Positions 1-12,100 of a stretch of 64,000 nt of DNA are shown one piece after another (within the stretch, counting starts at the first letter, position 1; the number at the start of each line of letters is the position of its first letter). The notes beneath the pieces are model-generated. The model did no database searches, was not told the DNA's origin, and saw only the letters and a list, made by a program, of their open reading frames with translations. Where the stretch lies: positions 182,068 to 246,067 of the forward strand of contig NZ_PYNW01000006.1 of NCBI RefSeq assembly GCF_003026105.1, given 5' to 3'. A program made the translations under genes and the position numbers. Origin of the DNA: Photobacterium sp. GB-56. Its GTDB lineage: Bacteria; Pseudomonadota; Gammaproteobacteria; Enterobacterales; Vibrionaceae.

Positions 1-307
1 TATCGTTATATAACAAGCTGGTTGATGTGATTGAACCATCGGGTTGTAAGATAGGCATTGAGCCCAGTAAAAGCCAAATGCCTAACTTTTCAGTTAATGC
101 TGATAATTCTTTTTGAAATGGGCCGTCATTGAGAGGTTCAGCCCATTTCTGGTAATCTGCTTTACTACCAAAAACTAAGGTATTTTCAGGAGTAACAACC
201 AATTTAGCCCCTTGTAGCTGAAGCCCTTTCACTTTCTTTTTTAATTTAGTGAGATTATGTTCAGGATCGGCTCCCGAATTCATTTGTACTAAACCAATCT
301 TCGCCAT
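1..307 (-). CDS. Nitrilase-family carbon-nitrogen hydrolase (5' part only)
   Basis: The first 102 codons of a gene that runs off the left edge. The protein begins MAKIGLVQMNSGADPEHN, the usual opening strand of the nitrilase/omega-amidase superfamily. The segment VVTPENTLVF carries the first catalytic residue (Glu of PEN) of the Glu-Lys-Cys triad; the Lys and Cys lie outside the window. The family hydrolyses amides such as alpha-ketoglutaramate, deaminated glutathione or related C-N bonds; the substrate cannot be told from this fragment. The start ATG at 307-305 is preceded by GGGAGAAGG, a good ribosome-binding site. It follows yhdP on the same strand after about 107 bases, an order common in Vibrionaceae, where tldD usually comes next. 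Family confident, substrate unknown. Confidence 0.85.
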   Translation of the reverse strand, partial: MAKIGLVQMNSGADPEHNLTKLKKKVKGLQLQGAKLVVTPENTLVFGSKADYQKWAEPLNDGPFQKELSALTEKLGIWLLLGSMPILQPDGSITSTSLLYND

Positions 308-414
308 GACCTTCTCCCTGGGCCTATACACTTGTTATACTCAACATATAACGTATTTATTACTATCTCTTTGTTGTACCACTGATAAAAATTAACGCAA
401 CCCATTCATTTAGC

Positions 415-3400
415 TTACTCATCAGGCACAGTATACTCACCAGATAAGCGTGAGCGCTCTACAACGTTCGGAGCTTCAATCGAACCCGTTACTTGATAAT
501 TAACCTGAGTGATCACATCTAACACGGGTGATAACACCGTTGAAATAGCTAACACATATAACGCTGTTTGTGGCGCAACAGCAAAAGCGGTTAAAACAGG
601 TAAGCCCGAGGTAAAGTCAGGAATAAACTTCACATTTGCATCGACCTTTTCATTCACCAGATCAACCTTACCTTTAATGTACATATCACCGGCTAATGCT
701 TGCATCTTGATATCGTTACTATCAAAGGTGCCTTGCTTAATTATTCCTGTTCCTTTGATATAGTTAAACGCTAAGCCATTATCAAATACCCCCGAGAAAT
801 CGAGCTGCATTTTTCGAATAATAGAATCTAAACTAAACAGGCCAAGCAATCGTCCTGCGCCAAATGCGCCACTGACTAGCCCTTTGCCAATATCTGTTTT
901 CACCTTGCCATTTAATGTTCGGCGATCCATCGCCCAAGGTGATCCTTGCCATGCGGCTGAAATACTCGTATCAAACGATGCATCTTGCACGCCACCTTCA
1001 ATACCAAAGCGACCTAATAAATCGGAGCTATTGTCACCTTTCACCATGAAACTTAACGCCGAATGATTACGGTTATCTTTAAAATACCAACGTCCATTAG
1101 CATCTAATTTGATATTACCAGCATTAATATTGAACGTTTTCAACGTTAATTGATTTGAGGACTTCTCAAGTACAGCATTGACTTGCCCTAATCGATAACC
1201 CTGTAGCCATGCATCCGATATCGTAAGTTTAATAGCAGGGATCGCAGCCATTACCTTACGATCTAGCGCTGTGACTATCGGAGATAATAGAGAAGGCGCT
1301 TTTTTAGTAATATCAGCTTGCTGCTGAGTAACTGACTTTTTATCTAATTGTGGAAAGTTAAGATGAAGGGATTTAAAGATCGCATTCACTGTATTTTTCT
1401 GATCCCAAGTAATATAGCCTTCAGCTTGTCGGCTCTCTAATTTCGCGGACCACTGATGACCATGTTTGACATGCAAATTAACATCATTCCACACTAACCC
1501 GCCCAAGGTTAACTGCTTAACTTTTGCCTCTATCTTGCTTGGAATCGGCCATACAATCCCCTCATTACCATGGCTTTTATTGGTGTTTGATTGTTGCCAC
1601 TTATTCGCAAAAGCGATCCACGAATCAACATTGAATGCCTTAGTATCGATATTCACCACATGTCCAATACCTAATGATGACTGAATCTCTTTTTTACCAA
1701 TCATCAAATCACTGGCTGCTAATTGTGGTTTTCCATCAATAAGGTTCACACGTGCTTGATAAGCCGCATCAGGCATCTGAAGTTGCCCATTAAAGCTTTG
1801 TGCATTGCCATCAACATTCACCGTCATAAACTGCGATTGATTGAGCTTAGGTTGATAAGATAACGGATAGGGTAAATCACTCTTAATGTGGGTAAGAGGT
1901 AATAGACTTTTTACTTTGTAAGTAAAATAATCACCTTCTAAATCTACCTGGACATTTGTTTTCCAATCACTGGTTCCTGAAAGATAATGCAATAACTGTT
2001 TAGGAATATAAGGCTGCAATCGAGCGACTTGCCAATCACCAGCCACATCAACATTTACTCGATAATGATTGTTTGCAACATTATTACCCGTAAATCCAAG
2101 CCTAATCGGTTGATCAAATAATTTACCGCTTAAGTCTTCAGCCCTAATTTTGGCATTATCAAAGGTTAAACTACCGTAAGTATTATCAACAGTCAGAGCT
2201 GGTGTTCGTAAATCGATACGATTATTTTTAAAAAACACCTGACCTTTCGCATCCACATCACTGCCGTCAAAAGGTATATCAAGGGTTAATTTAGCTGTAA
2301 CAGGCCCATTCACTCTCACTGTTTGTAATGCGCTCCCTACAGAATCGGCTAATGGCGTTTTCAACATGTACTCTGTAACATCTTTGCCACTAGCGGCAAG
2401 ATCAAATGCTAGTTTCAAATGCCCATCAGGGGCTAATTTTGCCCCACCAACCACATTAGAGCCAACGGCTGATAACGTTTTTACATGACTGGCATCAATC
2501 GTCATACGATCATTTTTAAAGCCTAAATTAAGATTGAGATCTGTTAATAATGGCCAATCAGGATCAAACTGAAATTTTGCTTTTTTCAGTGGGACTTTAA
2601 CTTCAAAGACACCATCATGATTAGGATAAGGAAATGTGTTTAAAGGACCAAACCAGAGCAGTTCAGCGTCTTTCACCGTACCGCCTTTTATCGCGGTAGC
2701 TAGATAATGGGTTAATTTATTACCAAGCGCTGGTCGAGGTAAATAACGCCATGTTTGCCCAGCATCTTTAACCGACGCTTCACCATAAAAAGCCAACCAT
2801 GCAGGCGATTTTTGATAAAAATCGAGTCTAAATTGCCCTTTTGCATTGAGATCTGGGGTGGCCACACTCAGTTTATCACTCCATAAACTGGTGCCGTGAT
2901 TATCATGTTTCCAATATGCATCAATCGTCGCGTCATTGATGTTTAATGGTTTCGGAAAAACCTTACCATAAGGCAGAGCATCATCATCGACTCGAATTTT
3001 CACTGCACCTTGTGTTGTATCACCAGCAATACGCGCATTTAGCTTATTAATACCAGGTAGTAACTGCCACTGTTTAAATGCTAAATCATCAAGATTTAAT
3101 GAAAAATGGATCGGCTTATCTTGCTCGCCAGCAACCCGAATTTTTGTCACCAGCCCTGTCGGTTGTAACGCAGTGATCGCTTCCGTAATACTATTCGACT
3201 TGGGTAAAAAAGATCGCAATGGTAGTAATCGATCTAATTTGATATTGGTCAGTGCGGCTTTCCAATTTACAGGCTGCCATTGCTTATTAAGTGAAAATTG
3301 CGCTGCGATATCAAATTTAGGCCACGATATCTTATCGGTAGCTATATCAAATTGCTCGGTATCAATCCGCCATACGCGTTGCTGTTTATCGAAGGTGGGC

Positions 3401-4287
3401 TTTAGCGCAACAACGCCACCGTTAATAACAATTTGGTGTGATTTATGTTGGGTCGTCCAATCAATATGACTTTTGGCAAGTTGGATCATCGCTGAACTTA
3501 TCGTGCCTTGATCTAACGATAACCACGCTTGCATACTCAATTTACTGTCTGAAATATCAGCGACACCGGTAAATTTTTTATTTAACCATGGTGTGACCGA
3601 AATGTTTTTTCCTTTGAGATATAGCGTTCCATTCACACTAGACAAACCACCTTGTTCGGTAATGTCTGCTTTTACTTCAACTTGGCCTAATGGACTATTA
3701 ATCAATCCAACGGAACCTTGAGCAAAATGATGCCCTCCCTCATTGCGCCAGTTAAGTTGTGTAACCGCTAGATGTAATGCTTTACCTGAAGGAGAAGGAA
3801 CGGTAACCGTCGCGTTTTTTAATGTCACATTATCAATACGCGTGAAAAAAAATTGCTCTAACCGTTTAACAAAAGAAATATCAGAAGAGGGTTTCGAAGC
3901 ACGACGTGGAAGTTGTGTAATATCTAAATCGAATTGCTCAATTTGGACATGTTTAAAGACGGGTCTAAATGTTAGCACTGACTGCCAGAAATCTAAATAG
4001 ATCTCGGCTTGCCCAACCTTCACTAATGGTGCTGAATGATTATTTTCAGCCACCGATAATTGGTTAAATTTTATTTCGGGCCCCGATTGTAGCCAGCGCC
4101 CATCAATATTTTCTACCGATATTTGGGTATGTGTTTGCTGAGAAAGCCACTGCGCTATTGGCTGACGATAATGGTCAAGGTGAGGAAGAGAAAAGCGGAG
4201 AGTACTGATCAAAATAGCCAATGTTACTGCAACAATAACCACTAACCACAATACACCACGTAAGGTTTTTGCCACCATACGGTTCAC
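415..4287 (-). CDS. yhdP: YhdP, giant AsmA-like inner-membrane protein
   Basis: A 1290-residue protein with one N-terminal membrane anchor (about residues 11-30, GVLWLVVIVAVTLAILI) followed by a very long beta-rich periplasmic region. The N-terminal part (DHYRQPIAQWLSQQTHTQI, SVENIDGRW) and the C-terminal segment (FDSNDIKMQALAGDMYIKGK, then a hydrophobic stretch and SIEAPNVVE) are typical of YhdP/AsmA-like proteins. The length is close to that of E. coli YhdP (about 1266). Such proteins form hydrophobic grooves bridging the envelope and are implicated in phospholipid transport to the outer membrane. The predicted start is GTG, with GGGGAAGAG just before it; an in-frame ATG three codons later is an alternative. 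It follows rng by 22 bases and is probably co-transcribed with it. Confidence 0.93.
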   Translation of the reverse strand: MNRMVAKTLRGVLWLVVIVAVTLAILISTLRFSLPHLDHYRQPIAQWLSQQTHTQISVENIDGRWLQSGPEIKFNQLSVAENNHSAPLVKVGQAEIYLDFWQSVLTFRPVFKHVQIEQFDLDITQLPRRASKPSSDISFVKRLEQFFFTRIDNVTLKNATVTVPSPSGKALHLAVTQLNWRNEGGHHFAQGSVGLINSPLGQVEVKADITEQGGLSSVNGTLYLKGKNISVTPWLNKKFTGVADISDSKLSMQAWLSLDQGTISSAMIQLAKSHIDWTTQHKSHQIVINGGVVALKPTFDKQQRVWRIDTEQFDIATDKISWPKFDIAAQFSLNKQWQPVNWKAALTNIKLDRLLPLRSFLPKSNSITEAITALQPTGLVTKIRVAGEQDKPIHFSLNLDDLAFKQWQLLPGINKLNARIAGDTTQGAVKIRVDDDALPYGKVFPKPLNINDATIDAYWKHDNHGTSLWSDKLSVATPDLNAKGQFRLDFYQKSPAWLAFYGEASVKDAGQTWRYLPRPALGNKLTHYLATAIKGGTVKDAELLWFGPLNTFPYPNHDGVFEVKVPLKKAKFQFDPDWPLLTDLNLNLGFKNDRMTIDASHVKTLSAVGSNVVGGAKLAPDGHLKLAFDLAASGKDVTEYMLKTPLADSVGSALQTVRVNGPVTAKLTLDIPFDGSDVDAKGQVFFKNNRIDLRTPALTVDNTYGSLTFDNAKIRAEDLSGKLFDQPIRLGFTGNNVANNHYRVNVDVAGDWQVARLQPYIPKQLLHYLSGTSDWKTNVQVDLEGDYFTYKVKSLLPLTHIKSDLPYPLSYQPKLNQSQFMTVNVDGNAQSFNGQLQMPDAAYQARVNLIDGKPQLAASDLMIGKKEIQSSLGIGHVVNIDTKAFNVDSWIAFANKWQQSNTNKSHGNEGIVWPIPSKIEAKVKQLTLGGLVWNDVNLHVKHGHQWSAKLESRQAEGYITWDQKNTVNAIFKSLHLNFPQLDKKSVTQQQADITKKAPSLLSPIVTALDRKVMAAIPAIKLTISDAWLQGYRLGQVNAVLEKSSNQLTLKTFNINAGNIKLDANGRWYFKDNRNHSALSFMVKGDNSSDLLGRFGIEGGVQDASFDTSISAAWQGSPWAMDRRTLNGKVKTDIGKGLVSGAFGAGRLLGLFSLDSIIRKMQLDFSGVFDNGLAFNYIKGTGIIKQGTFDSNDIKMQALAGDMYIKGKVDLVNEKVDANVKFIPDFTSGLPVLTAFAVAPQTALYVLAISTVLSPVLDVITQVNYQVTGSIEAPNVVERSRLSGEYTVPDE

Positions 4288-4309
4288 TGACTCTTCCCCA
4301 TTGGTATCA

Positions 4310-5779
4310 TTACATCATTACCACATCGAACTGCTCTTGGTTATACAGCGGCTCAGGCTTTATTTTTACTTGTTTACCAATAAAGACCTCAAGCTCAGCT
4401 AATGCATGCGATTCATCCCCCATAAGGGCCTCACCCACCGCGGATGAAACATACACGATAAATCGATCAGCATCGTAAGCACGATTGACTCGGGTTATTT
4501 CTCGCAATACCTCATAGCAAACACTTTCAACTGTTTTCACCGTACCACGACCATCACAAGATGGACACGTGCCACACAACACATGTTCAATACTTTCACG
4601 CGTACGTTTACGCGTCATTTCAACCAAGCCTAATTGCGTAAAGCCATTAATATTGGTTTTCACTCGATCATAAGAAAGTGCTTGCTCAAGCGCTTGTAAA
4701 ACGCGTTGTTGGTGTTCCTCTGAAATCATATCGATAAAATCAATAATGATAATGCCGCCTAAATTACGTAACCGTAATTGACGTGCGATAGCTTTCGTTG
4801 CTTCAATATTGGTATTAAAAATAGTCTCGTCGAGATTTCTTCGCCCAACAAACGCACCGGTATTAATATCAACCGTGGTCATCGCTTCTGTTTGATCGAT
4901 GATCAAATACCCGCCAGACTTCATTTCAACTTTACGATCTAAGGAGCGCTGAATTTCAGACTCGGTATCATAGAGATCAAAGATAGGCTGCTGACCTGAA
5001 TAATATTCAATATTATCTGTTACTTCAGGTACGAACTCATCTGTAAACTCTTTTAATTTATCAAATGCTTGGCGTGAGTCGACTTTGATATTATCAATTT
5101 CAGTACCAACAAAATCACGTAAGATACGTTGCGCAAGTCCTAGCTCACCATACAACATCGAACGTGGCTTATACTTAGCACGACGCTCTAATACTTTACG
5201 CCACAAGTGCTTTAAAAAAGCGGCATCTTGAGCGACTTCATCAGTATTCGCCCCTTCTGCAGCCGTTCGAATAATAAAGCCGCCTAAATCATCACAATGC
5301 TGTAAAACCGCTTTTTTCAAACGATCACGCTCTTTCTCACTTTCAATCCGCTGAGATACACCAACATGGCTTGCTCCCGGCATGAAAACAAGGTAACGAG
5401 ACGGTAAGGTAATATCAGTCGTTAACCGCGCACCTTTAGTTCCCAGAGGATCTTTCACCACCTGTACGACAATGTCTTGCCCTTGACGAACAAGCTCTGA
5501 AATGTCGCGCACCTGAAATTGTTTTTTCTCATTTTCAGCCACACATTCCGTGTGGGGAACAATATCTGAAGCATGTAAAAATGCAGCTTTATCTAACCCA
5601 ATATCGACAAATGCCGCCTGCATACCAGGAAGTACGCGACTTACTCGCCCTTTGTAAATATTTCCGACGATACCGCGTTTCGATTCACGTTCAATGTGGA
5701 TCTCTTGCAATACGCCATGTTCAATCATTGCGACACGGGTTTCACTCGGCGTCACATTGATCAGCAGCTCAGTGCTCAT
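4310..5779 (-). CDS. rng: Ribonuclease G
   Basis: A 489-residue RNase E/G-family endoribonuclease, the normal length for RNase G. It has an N-terminal S1 RNA-binding domain (about 35-130, GNIYKGRVSRVLPGMQAAFV), a catalytic region with the two metal-binding aspartates expected in TTVDINTGAFVG (about 303) and GGIIIIDFIDM (about 347), and a Zn-link motif CGTCPSCDGRG (about 404-414) used for dimerisation. It lacks the long disordered C-terminal scaffold of RNase E. In known bacteria it matures the 5' end of 16S rRNA and degrades selected mRNAs. It sits 12 bases after maf and 22 bases before yhdP, the conserved mreBCD-maf-rng-yhdP order. Confidence 0.97.
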   Translation of the reverse strand: MSTELLINVTPSETRVAMIEHGVLQEIHIERESKRGIVGNIYKGRVSRVLPGMQAAFVDIGLDKAAFLHASDIVPHTECVAENEKKQFQVRDISELVRQGQDIVVQVVKDPLGTKGARLTTDITLPSRYLVFMPGASHVGVSQRIESEKERDRLKKAVLQHCDDLGGFIIRTAAEGANTDEVAQDAAFLKHLWRKVLERRAKYKPRSMLYGELGLAQRILRDFVGTEIDNIKVDSRQAFDKLKEFTDEFVPEVTDNIEYYSGQQPIFDLYDTESEIQRSLDRKVEMKSGGYLIIDQTEAMTTVDINTGAFVGRRNLDETIFNTNIEATKAIARQLRLRNLGGIIIIDFIDMISEEHQQRVLQALEQALSYDRVKTNINGFTQLGLVEMTRKRTRESIEHVLCGTCPSCDGRGTVKTVESVCYEVLREITRVNRAYDADRFIVYVSSAVGEALMGDESHALAELEVFIGKQVKIKPEPLYNQEQFDVVMM

Positions 5780-5791
5780 GGTTGCCTCTAC

Positions 5792-6364
5792 TTATAACTT
5801 TAAAAAATCTTGTAACAGGATGTCGGTTTCCACTAGCGGTAACCCCATCACTGCATAAAAACTGCCATCGATACGTTCAACGAATTTGCCACCTAAGCCT
5901 TGGATGCCATAACTGCCCGCTTTATCTTGTGGCTCTCCACTTTGCCAATATTTTTTGATTTCGTTATCTGACAAAGGCTTAAACCACACTTGCGTGATCA
6001 CTAGCTTAGTTTCAATCCTTTCTTTCGTTGCGACTGTCACTGCGGTCATCACTTGATGTTGACGACCAGACAGCATTTTCAGCATACGCGCTGCATCATT
6101 AAAATCGACAGGTTTTTCTAATATTTGCTGATCAGCCACAACAATTGTGTCCGATCCTAAAACAGGTAAATCAGCCAGCGCTGCTTTTACTCCAGCTAAG
6201 GCTTTATCGCGCGATAAACGCTGAACATAATTTTCAGGGCTTTCGCCTACTTGGTGGCATTCTTCGACATCTACCACAACACGTTCAAACTGATAGCCTA
6301 ACTGATTTAATAACTCCATTCGACGAGGCGAACCTGAAGCAAGATATAATTGAATAGCAGCCAT
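5792..6364 (-). CDS. yhdE: Maf-family nucleoside triphosphate pyrophosphatase (YhdE type)
   Basis: A 190-residue Maf/HAM1-like protein. The N terminus IQLYLASGSPRRMELLNQLG contains the SxSPRR phosphate-binding motif. VLGSDTIVV, GRQHQVMTAV and SYGIQGLGGKFVERIDGSFY are the other family signatures. E. coli YhdE hydrolyses dTTP, UTP and modified pyrimidine nucleotides to monophosphates plus pyrophosphate, acting as a house-cleaning enzyme. I place the start at the ATG at 6364, because GAGG lies six bases upstream; a TTG four codons earlier is in frame but overlaps that ribosome-binding site. It lies between mreD and rng as in E. coli. Substrate preference is inferred from context. Confidence 0.93.
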   Translation of the reverse strand: MAAIQLYLASGSPRRMELLNQLGYQFERVVVDVEECHQVGESPENYVQRLSRDKALAGVKAALADLPVLGSDTIVVADQQILEKPVDFNDAARMLKMLSGRQHQVMTAVTVATKERIETKLVITQVWFKPLSDNEIKKYWQSGEPQDKAGSYGIQGLGGKFVERIDGSFYAVMGLPLVETDILLQDFLKL

Positions 6365-6413
6365 GATACACCTCAAACTTACATTTATACTTTAAAAACA
6401 TTTAATTATAAAT

Positions 6414-6440
6414 AAGGGGAAGACCAATTGGCTTCCCCTT
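6414..6440. terminator. Inverted repeat between mreD and maf
   Basis: A perfect 9-bp stem (AAGGGGAAG paired with CTTCCCCTT) with a 9-base loop, in the gap between mreD and maf. On the minus strand it is followed by TTATTTATAAT, a weak U-rich tract, so it may attenuate rather than fully stop transcription from mreBCD into maf-rng-yhdP. Confidence 0.6.
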
Positions 6441-6453
6441 TATGCTATTGCGA

Positions 6454-6942
6454 TTAACGAATCGAAAATTTACGACGTATACGCCGTAATAATAAGAACA
6501 ACCATGGCCATAATATAAAGTTTAATACGACAGCCCATAATTGTTGTGGCTCAAAAGTTACATTTGAGACTAAGTATTCAGCCCAGTATTCAATAAGCTT
6601 ACCGGCTAATGATAACAGCGCGAAGACAATCGCTTGTTGTCCTAATGACAGGTTACGAAGTACTCTAAAATTTAAAGCAACAATGTAAGCAATCACCGAC
6701 ATCATTAAGCCGCGGACACCTAACGTAGATCCTAAAATCAAATCCCACAATAAGCCGATAATTAAAGCAGTTCCCACGTTAACACGATGTGGTAAGGCTA
6801 ATACCCAATAACAAGTAACCAGTAAAACCCATGAAGGTCGAAACGGTTCCAACATTCCGGGCCAAGGAGCTGCTTGCAGCACCAGCGCAAAAACGAATGA
6901 CAACCAAATCCAAATTCGGCCATGTGCTTGGCTAGTTGGCAT
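6454..6942 (-). CDS. mreD: Rod shape-determining protein MreD
   Basis: A 162-residue, strongly hydrophobic protein with about five predicted membrane segments, matching MreD in length and in position after mreC. Recognisable parts are RPSWVLLVTCYWVLALPHRV and GLLWDLILGSTLGVRG, characteristic of the family. MreD works with MreB, MreC, RodA and PBP2 in the elongasome that guides lateral cell-wall synthesis. The ATG overlaps the end of mreC by 11 bases, which suggests translational coupling. Confidence 0.96.
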   Translation of the reverse strand: MPTSQAHGRIWIWLSFVFALVLQAAPWPGMLEPFRPSWVLLVTCYWVLALPHRVNVGTALIIGLLWDLILGSTLGVRGLMMSVIAYIVALNFRVLRNLSLGQQAIVFALLSLAGKLIEYWAEYLVSNVTFEPQQLWAVVLNFILWPWLFLLLRRIRRKFSIR

Positions 6943-7909
6943 TATTCACCTCACTGCTCGGCTTTTTGTTCTCAATAGGTGCTGTTGGTTTTACACCATT
7001 TGCTGGTACAGCAACTGCAGGAGAAATGGTTGAAACCGCACTTGAAGGCGCAATCGATTTTGTGGCTGACGTTTCTGCCGCTTTCATTCTATCGGTTGGC
7101 CAGACTAATAATAAGTAACGTAATCGGTCAAATTGCACGGTTGGTTTAGCGATAATTTGTGCAAATGGGCGTTTATTGTCAAAAGAGAACTCAGTTACAC
7201 GTGCAACCGGATATCCTTCAGGATAGCGACCACCGAGCCCAGAGCTCACCAATAAATCACCTACACGAATATCCGTGCTGCTTGGGACATGCTCAAGTTG
7301 AAGCTCATTACTCTTTCCAGTTCCTGTTGCAATAACACGAATGTCGTTACGCACAACTTGTACTGGAATAGCATTCGTCGGATCAATCAGTAATAACACA
7401 CGACTATTATGCGCGCCAACATAGGAGATCTGGCCAACAATACCTTTATCATTAATAACAGGCTGGCCTTCATACACTCCATCAACACGCCCTTTATCAA
7501 TCATCACTTGATGACTATAAGGATCAGAGTCGACCGCCATCACCTCGGCGATCATTTTACGCTCACCACGCACAAACGGTGAGCCTAATAAATTTCTTAA
7601 ACGCTGATTTTCTTGCTGTAATTGATCAAGCAATAAAACATTACTTTTCATCACCAACAAATCACGCTTCAACGCTTTATTCTCAGCTAATAATTGCTGA
7701 TGAGAACTCATTTGACCATTCAGGCCATCAAGTAATTCACGCGGTAAATTAGCCGCATACTGAAGCGGAGCGATTGCTGAGTTCAGAAAATAACGAACAT
7801 TGGCAAAAGCATCAAGACGACTATCGGCTAGCATAAGGCTAGCCGATAGTAATATGGCAAGAAACAGGCGTAATTGCAGAGAAGGACCTCTGCCAAAGAT
7901 AGGTTTCAT
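6932..7909 (-). CDS. mreC: Cell-shape protein MreC
   Basis: A 325-residue bitopic protein: one N-terminal membrane segment (about 11-30), then a coiled coil (about 65-105, QQLLAENKALKRDLLVMKSN...QLQQENQRLRNLLG), then the periplasmic beta domain (about 110-270) with GQPVINDKGIVGQISYVG and NDIRVIATGTG. The C-terminal tail is rich in Ala, Pro, Ser and Thr and is probably disordered, a variable feature in this family. MreC links cytoplasmic MreB filaments to the periplasmic wall-synthesis enzymes. It lies 43 bases after mreB and overlaps mreD. Confidence 0.97.
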   Translation of the reverse strand: MKPIFGRGPSLQLRLFLAILLSASLMLADSRLDAFANVRYFLNSAIAPLQYAANLPRELLDGLNGQMSSHQQLLAENKALKRDLLVMKSNVLLLDQLQQENQRLRNLLGSPFVRGERKMIAEVMAVDSDPYSHQVMIDKGRVDGVYEGQPVINDKGIVGQISYVGAHNSRVLLLIDPTNAIPVQVVRNDIRVIATGTGKSNELQLEHVPSSTDIRVGDLLVSSGLGGRYPEGYPVARVTEFSFDNKRPFAQIIAKPTVQFDRLRYLLLVWPTDRMKAAETSATKSIAPSSAVSTISPAVAVPANGVKPTAPIENKKPSSEVNNAN

Positions 7910-7952
7910 CTAACGCTATAACCTGTTTTATAGAAAACTAACGCAGGCATTA

Positions 7953-9005
<1,053 letters not shown>

Positions 9006-9122
9006 CTAATCCTGAAAGCTCAAAATTCGTTAAATTGCACTAAATGTACCAAGCGCTAGACACTGAAACAAGGTAAGGATTGTCAAACCTACCACAGATT
9101 TGCAATTTATTTGCGCTAAGGC

Positions 9123-12100
9123 CTAATTTAACCCTTTTTCACCTCGATAAACGATGCGATCACTCCCACGATATACACCAAATGTCACAATCGCGGATGG
9201 ATCTTCATCACCTAATTCTCGCCAATTATAGGTTAGCCACGGTTGGTGCTTTTTGTTGGTTTGGCTACAACCAATATTACTTGGTGTGTTGGTTGCAATA
9301 CGTAACCAAAAACGGGTTTGTTGTTTTTTATAATTAGCAGGCGGTGATAGTTGTGGATGAGCTTCAATTTCATCGCTTTCACCAACGCTGACCTTTCCCG
9401 TTATATTGGTTGTTAATATCGATGTATTAGATCCATCAACCGGATGTAATGCCAGCTTACAATAATAGTTACTGTTGTATGTTGAGCCACTATCATCAGT
9501 ATGGGTTTGAAATTCACTACCATCCCAATATTCGATTTTTAATGGCAGACTAACAGGTTGATCAAATGGGCTGATCGCATCATCTAGAACCATTCGCCCA
9601 TAACGTAAATTAGGCGTTTCTTCGAACTGTGCGATGGTATATGTATCGATAACATCGTTTTTAACCGATGTACTACTTCGAATAGATATGGGATCTTGAT
9701 TTTCTGTTATATACCCACCAAAGCGGCTATTATTTAAAGACCAAGGGCCATCTTCTTCTGTTGTTGGGTTGATGGCTGCAATGGCCTTACGTGCTAATAG
9801 CCATGTTTGTTGAACGTCACGATTCCAGTTTCCCTTAAAGCTCTTCTCTGTCAAGCCTGTTATATGATGATATGAAAAACGATGATTTAAGCTCGTTAAT
9901 GATGGATCCTCATACGCAGTCAGTGCAACATCAGCTTGATACGCCAAATCAAAGTTGCTGTAGTTATTCACTTGATTACCCAACGCATTTTTCGCTTTTA
10001 TCATGACTTGAACATTAAATGGTTGGCTTAAATAAGCAAATTGATCATGTCCGTTTGGATATATAATGCGATTAGGTTGAAGCTCTAAATATTTAGGGTA
10101 AAAACGGCCAATATTGCGATAGCCTTGATTAATATTCATACCCAAATATTGTGCAGCCGTATTCGCTTGTAAACGAACACTCCCTACTTCACTCCAAGAT
10201 AAACCGGTATAGGTTAAAGCTTCAGTATGTTCTTTTACTTTAATGCCTTGCAATTCACCTGGCTCACCATTCACAGGTGTTATTGAATGATCTGATGGAA
10301 TAGATAATTCAACATTTGCAGCTGGAGCATCTGCTTTAGAAAAGTTAGGTGTTATTGTGCTTTCACACAAATCAATGCTACTTGAATACCGACTATTAAT
10401 ATCTGCAGTTTCAGATCCCGCATTGCGCCAGACAATAGGTTTTACATCCACATCAAATTTCTCACCCGATGCCACAAAGCCTTCACCTGATGATGATGTA
10501 CCGTCTGCTTTTATATATTCACCATCTTGATTTTTGGGGCACACGGCAAGTGTCCATGGGCGGGCATGCACTTCAACAGAGCCTTCTAATTGTTTCCAAC
10601 TCCCAAACTCTGTTGGTAATTCATCATCTGTAGAAAAAATATCGCAGCCAGTTGATAACGAGCAATTAGGATCTGCAAGGTTTAACCCTACAATACCTGC
10701 ATCGGGATATTTCAGCGCAAAGGTCGCTAACCCCTTATCAAAAGAAAATGTTTCTTGAGACGTTTGCCAGTCACTATTCATAGCCTTTATTTGTAAGTCG
10801 CCATTACCCTGGCTTGCTGGCTGTAAGAAAGTACTCGTCATAACTAACGGTTTATCACCTTGATAACCTGTTGTAATCGTTACTTGATCATTTTTGCAAG
10901 CAAGGGCTTTTACTTTAATATTTTCCCTAGGTTTACCCGCAATGACTTTTATTGGACTTGGCGAAATATCAAATTTAAACGGTACAAACGTATAACGACC
11001 ATTAACGGTGTTGGTTGATGGGGAATTATTTAATTGTCCTTTAACCGCTATATTGCCGATATAATCATGACTTTTAAGCCGCAACTGACCAACACCATTT
11101 TTAATATTAACGTCAGCGACTTCTGAAACATCTTTATAAGGCGTTTCACTATTGATTGGAAACCACGATGCTTTTCCAGCTGTTGAAATATTGGTGGTTA
11201 CTGATACTGAACCAGAATAGGTGTCAGCTAGCGTTCCGTCTTCATTTTTAACACTCAACGTAACAGGCAAATAATCGCAGGTTAATGAAAATGCAGTTGA
11301 TGGCTCAATATCTAAAATATAATTATCAGGTTTAGGGTCAAAACACTCACTTTCACCAATAATTTTTGATTTATTAATTAGTTCTATCTGATTAATCGTT
11401 ACCGAACCATATACTATCGCATTGTTACTTAAGTAAGTTTTTTTCTCTGAATATATAAGCGCCTTTACAATAGAGCTGTTAGACACGGCGTTAAAATCTT
11501 TAAATAACAAAGTCGAAGTTGGTGGCTCATTATAGGCGTAGATCACCAAATTATCAGGACTTCCATCTACATTAATTAAAGCGCCATTAGTTCCTGATGT
11601 ATGGTTAAAAGAGTAACCTCTGGTATAGATAACTACTTTATTATTTTCTGGAATAACAATTCGAGAACCATTTACGATAAAACTATCAATCCAGTAGGTG
11701 CCCGTTTTTAATGTTAGCTGACTATTTGAATCTAAAGATAATGTTTCAATTTTTATCTCTTTGTTTAACGTTATAGATCCGCCTCTAACAGACAAATTTT
11801 TATATTCACTGTATGGGATCTCTGGTTCAATTTGTTTTCCAGCGTCAAATACATTATTACTTTTATTTTCTTTAAAGCTAGGAAGTTGAGGCTTATTTTC
11901 TTTCTTTACAATTAAATCTTGATTCTCATTACATGGAGAATCATCACAACCTTTATCAAGGTAATTATTTATACTTTCTTGGCGAAAACCGACATACCTT
12001 TTATTTTTGATTTCAACCGTATTTATTAGTCGACTATCTTTCCCAATTTGTAAACTCGGATCACTATTACCTTGCCATGTTTGAGCTGGGCTTAGAAAAT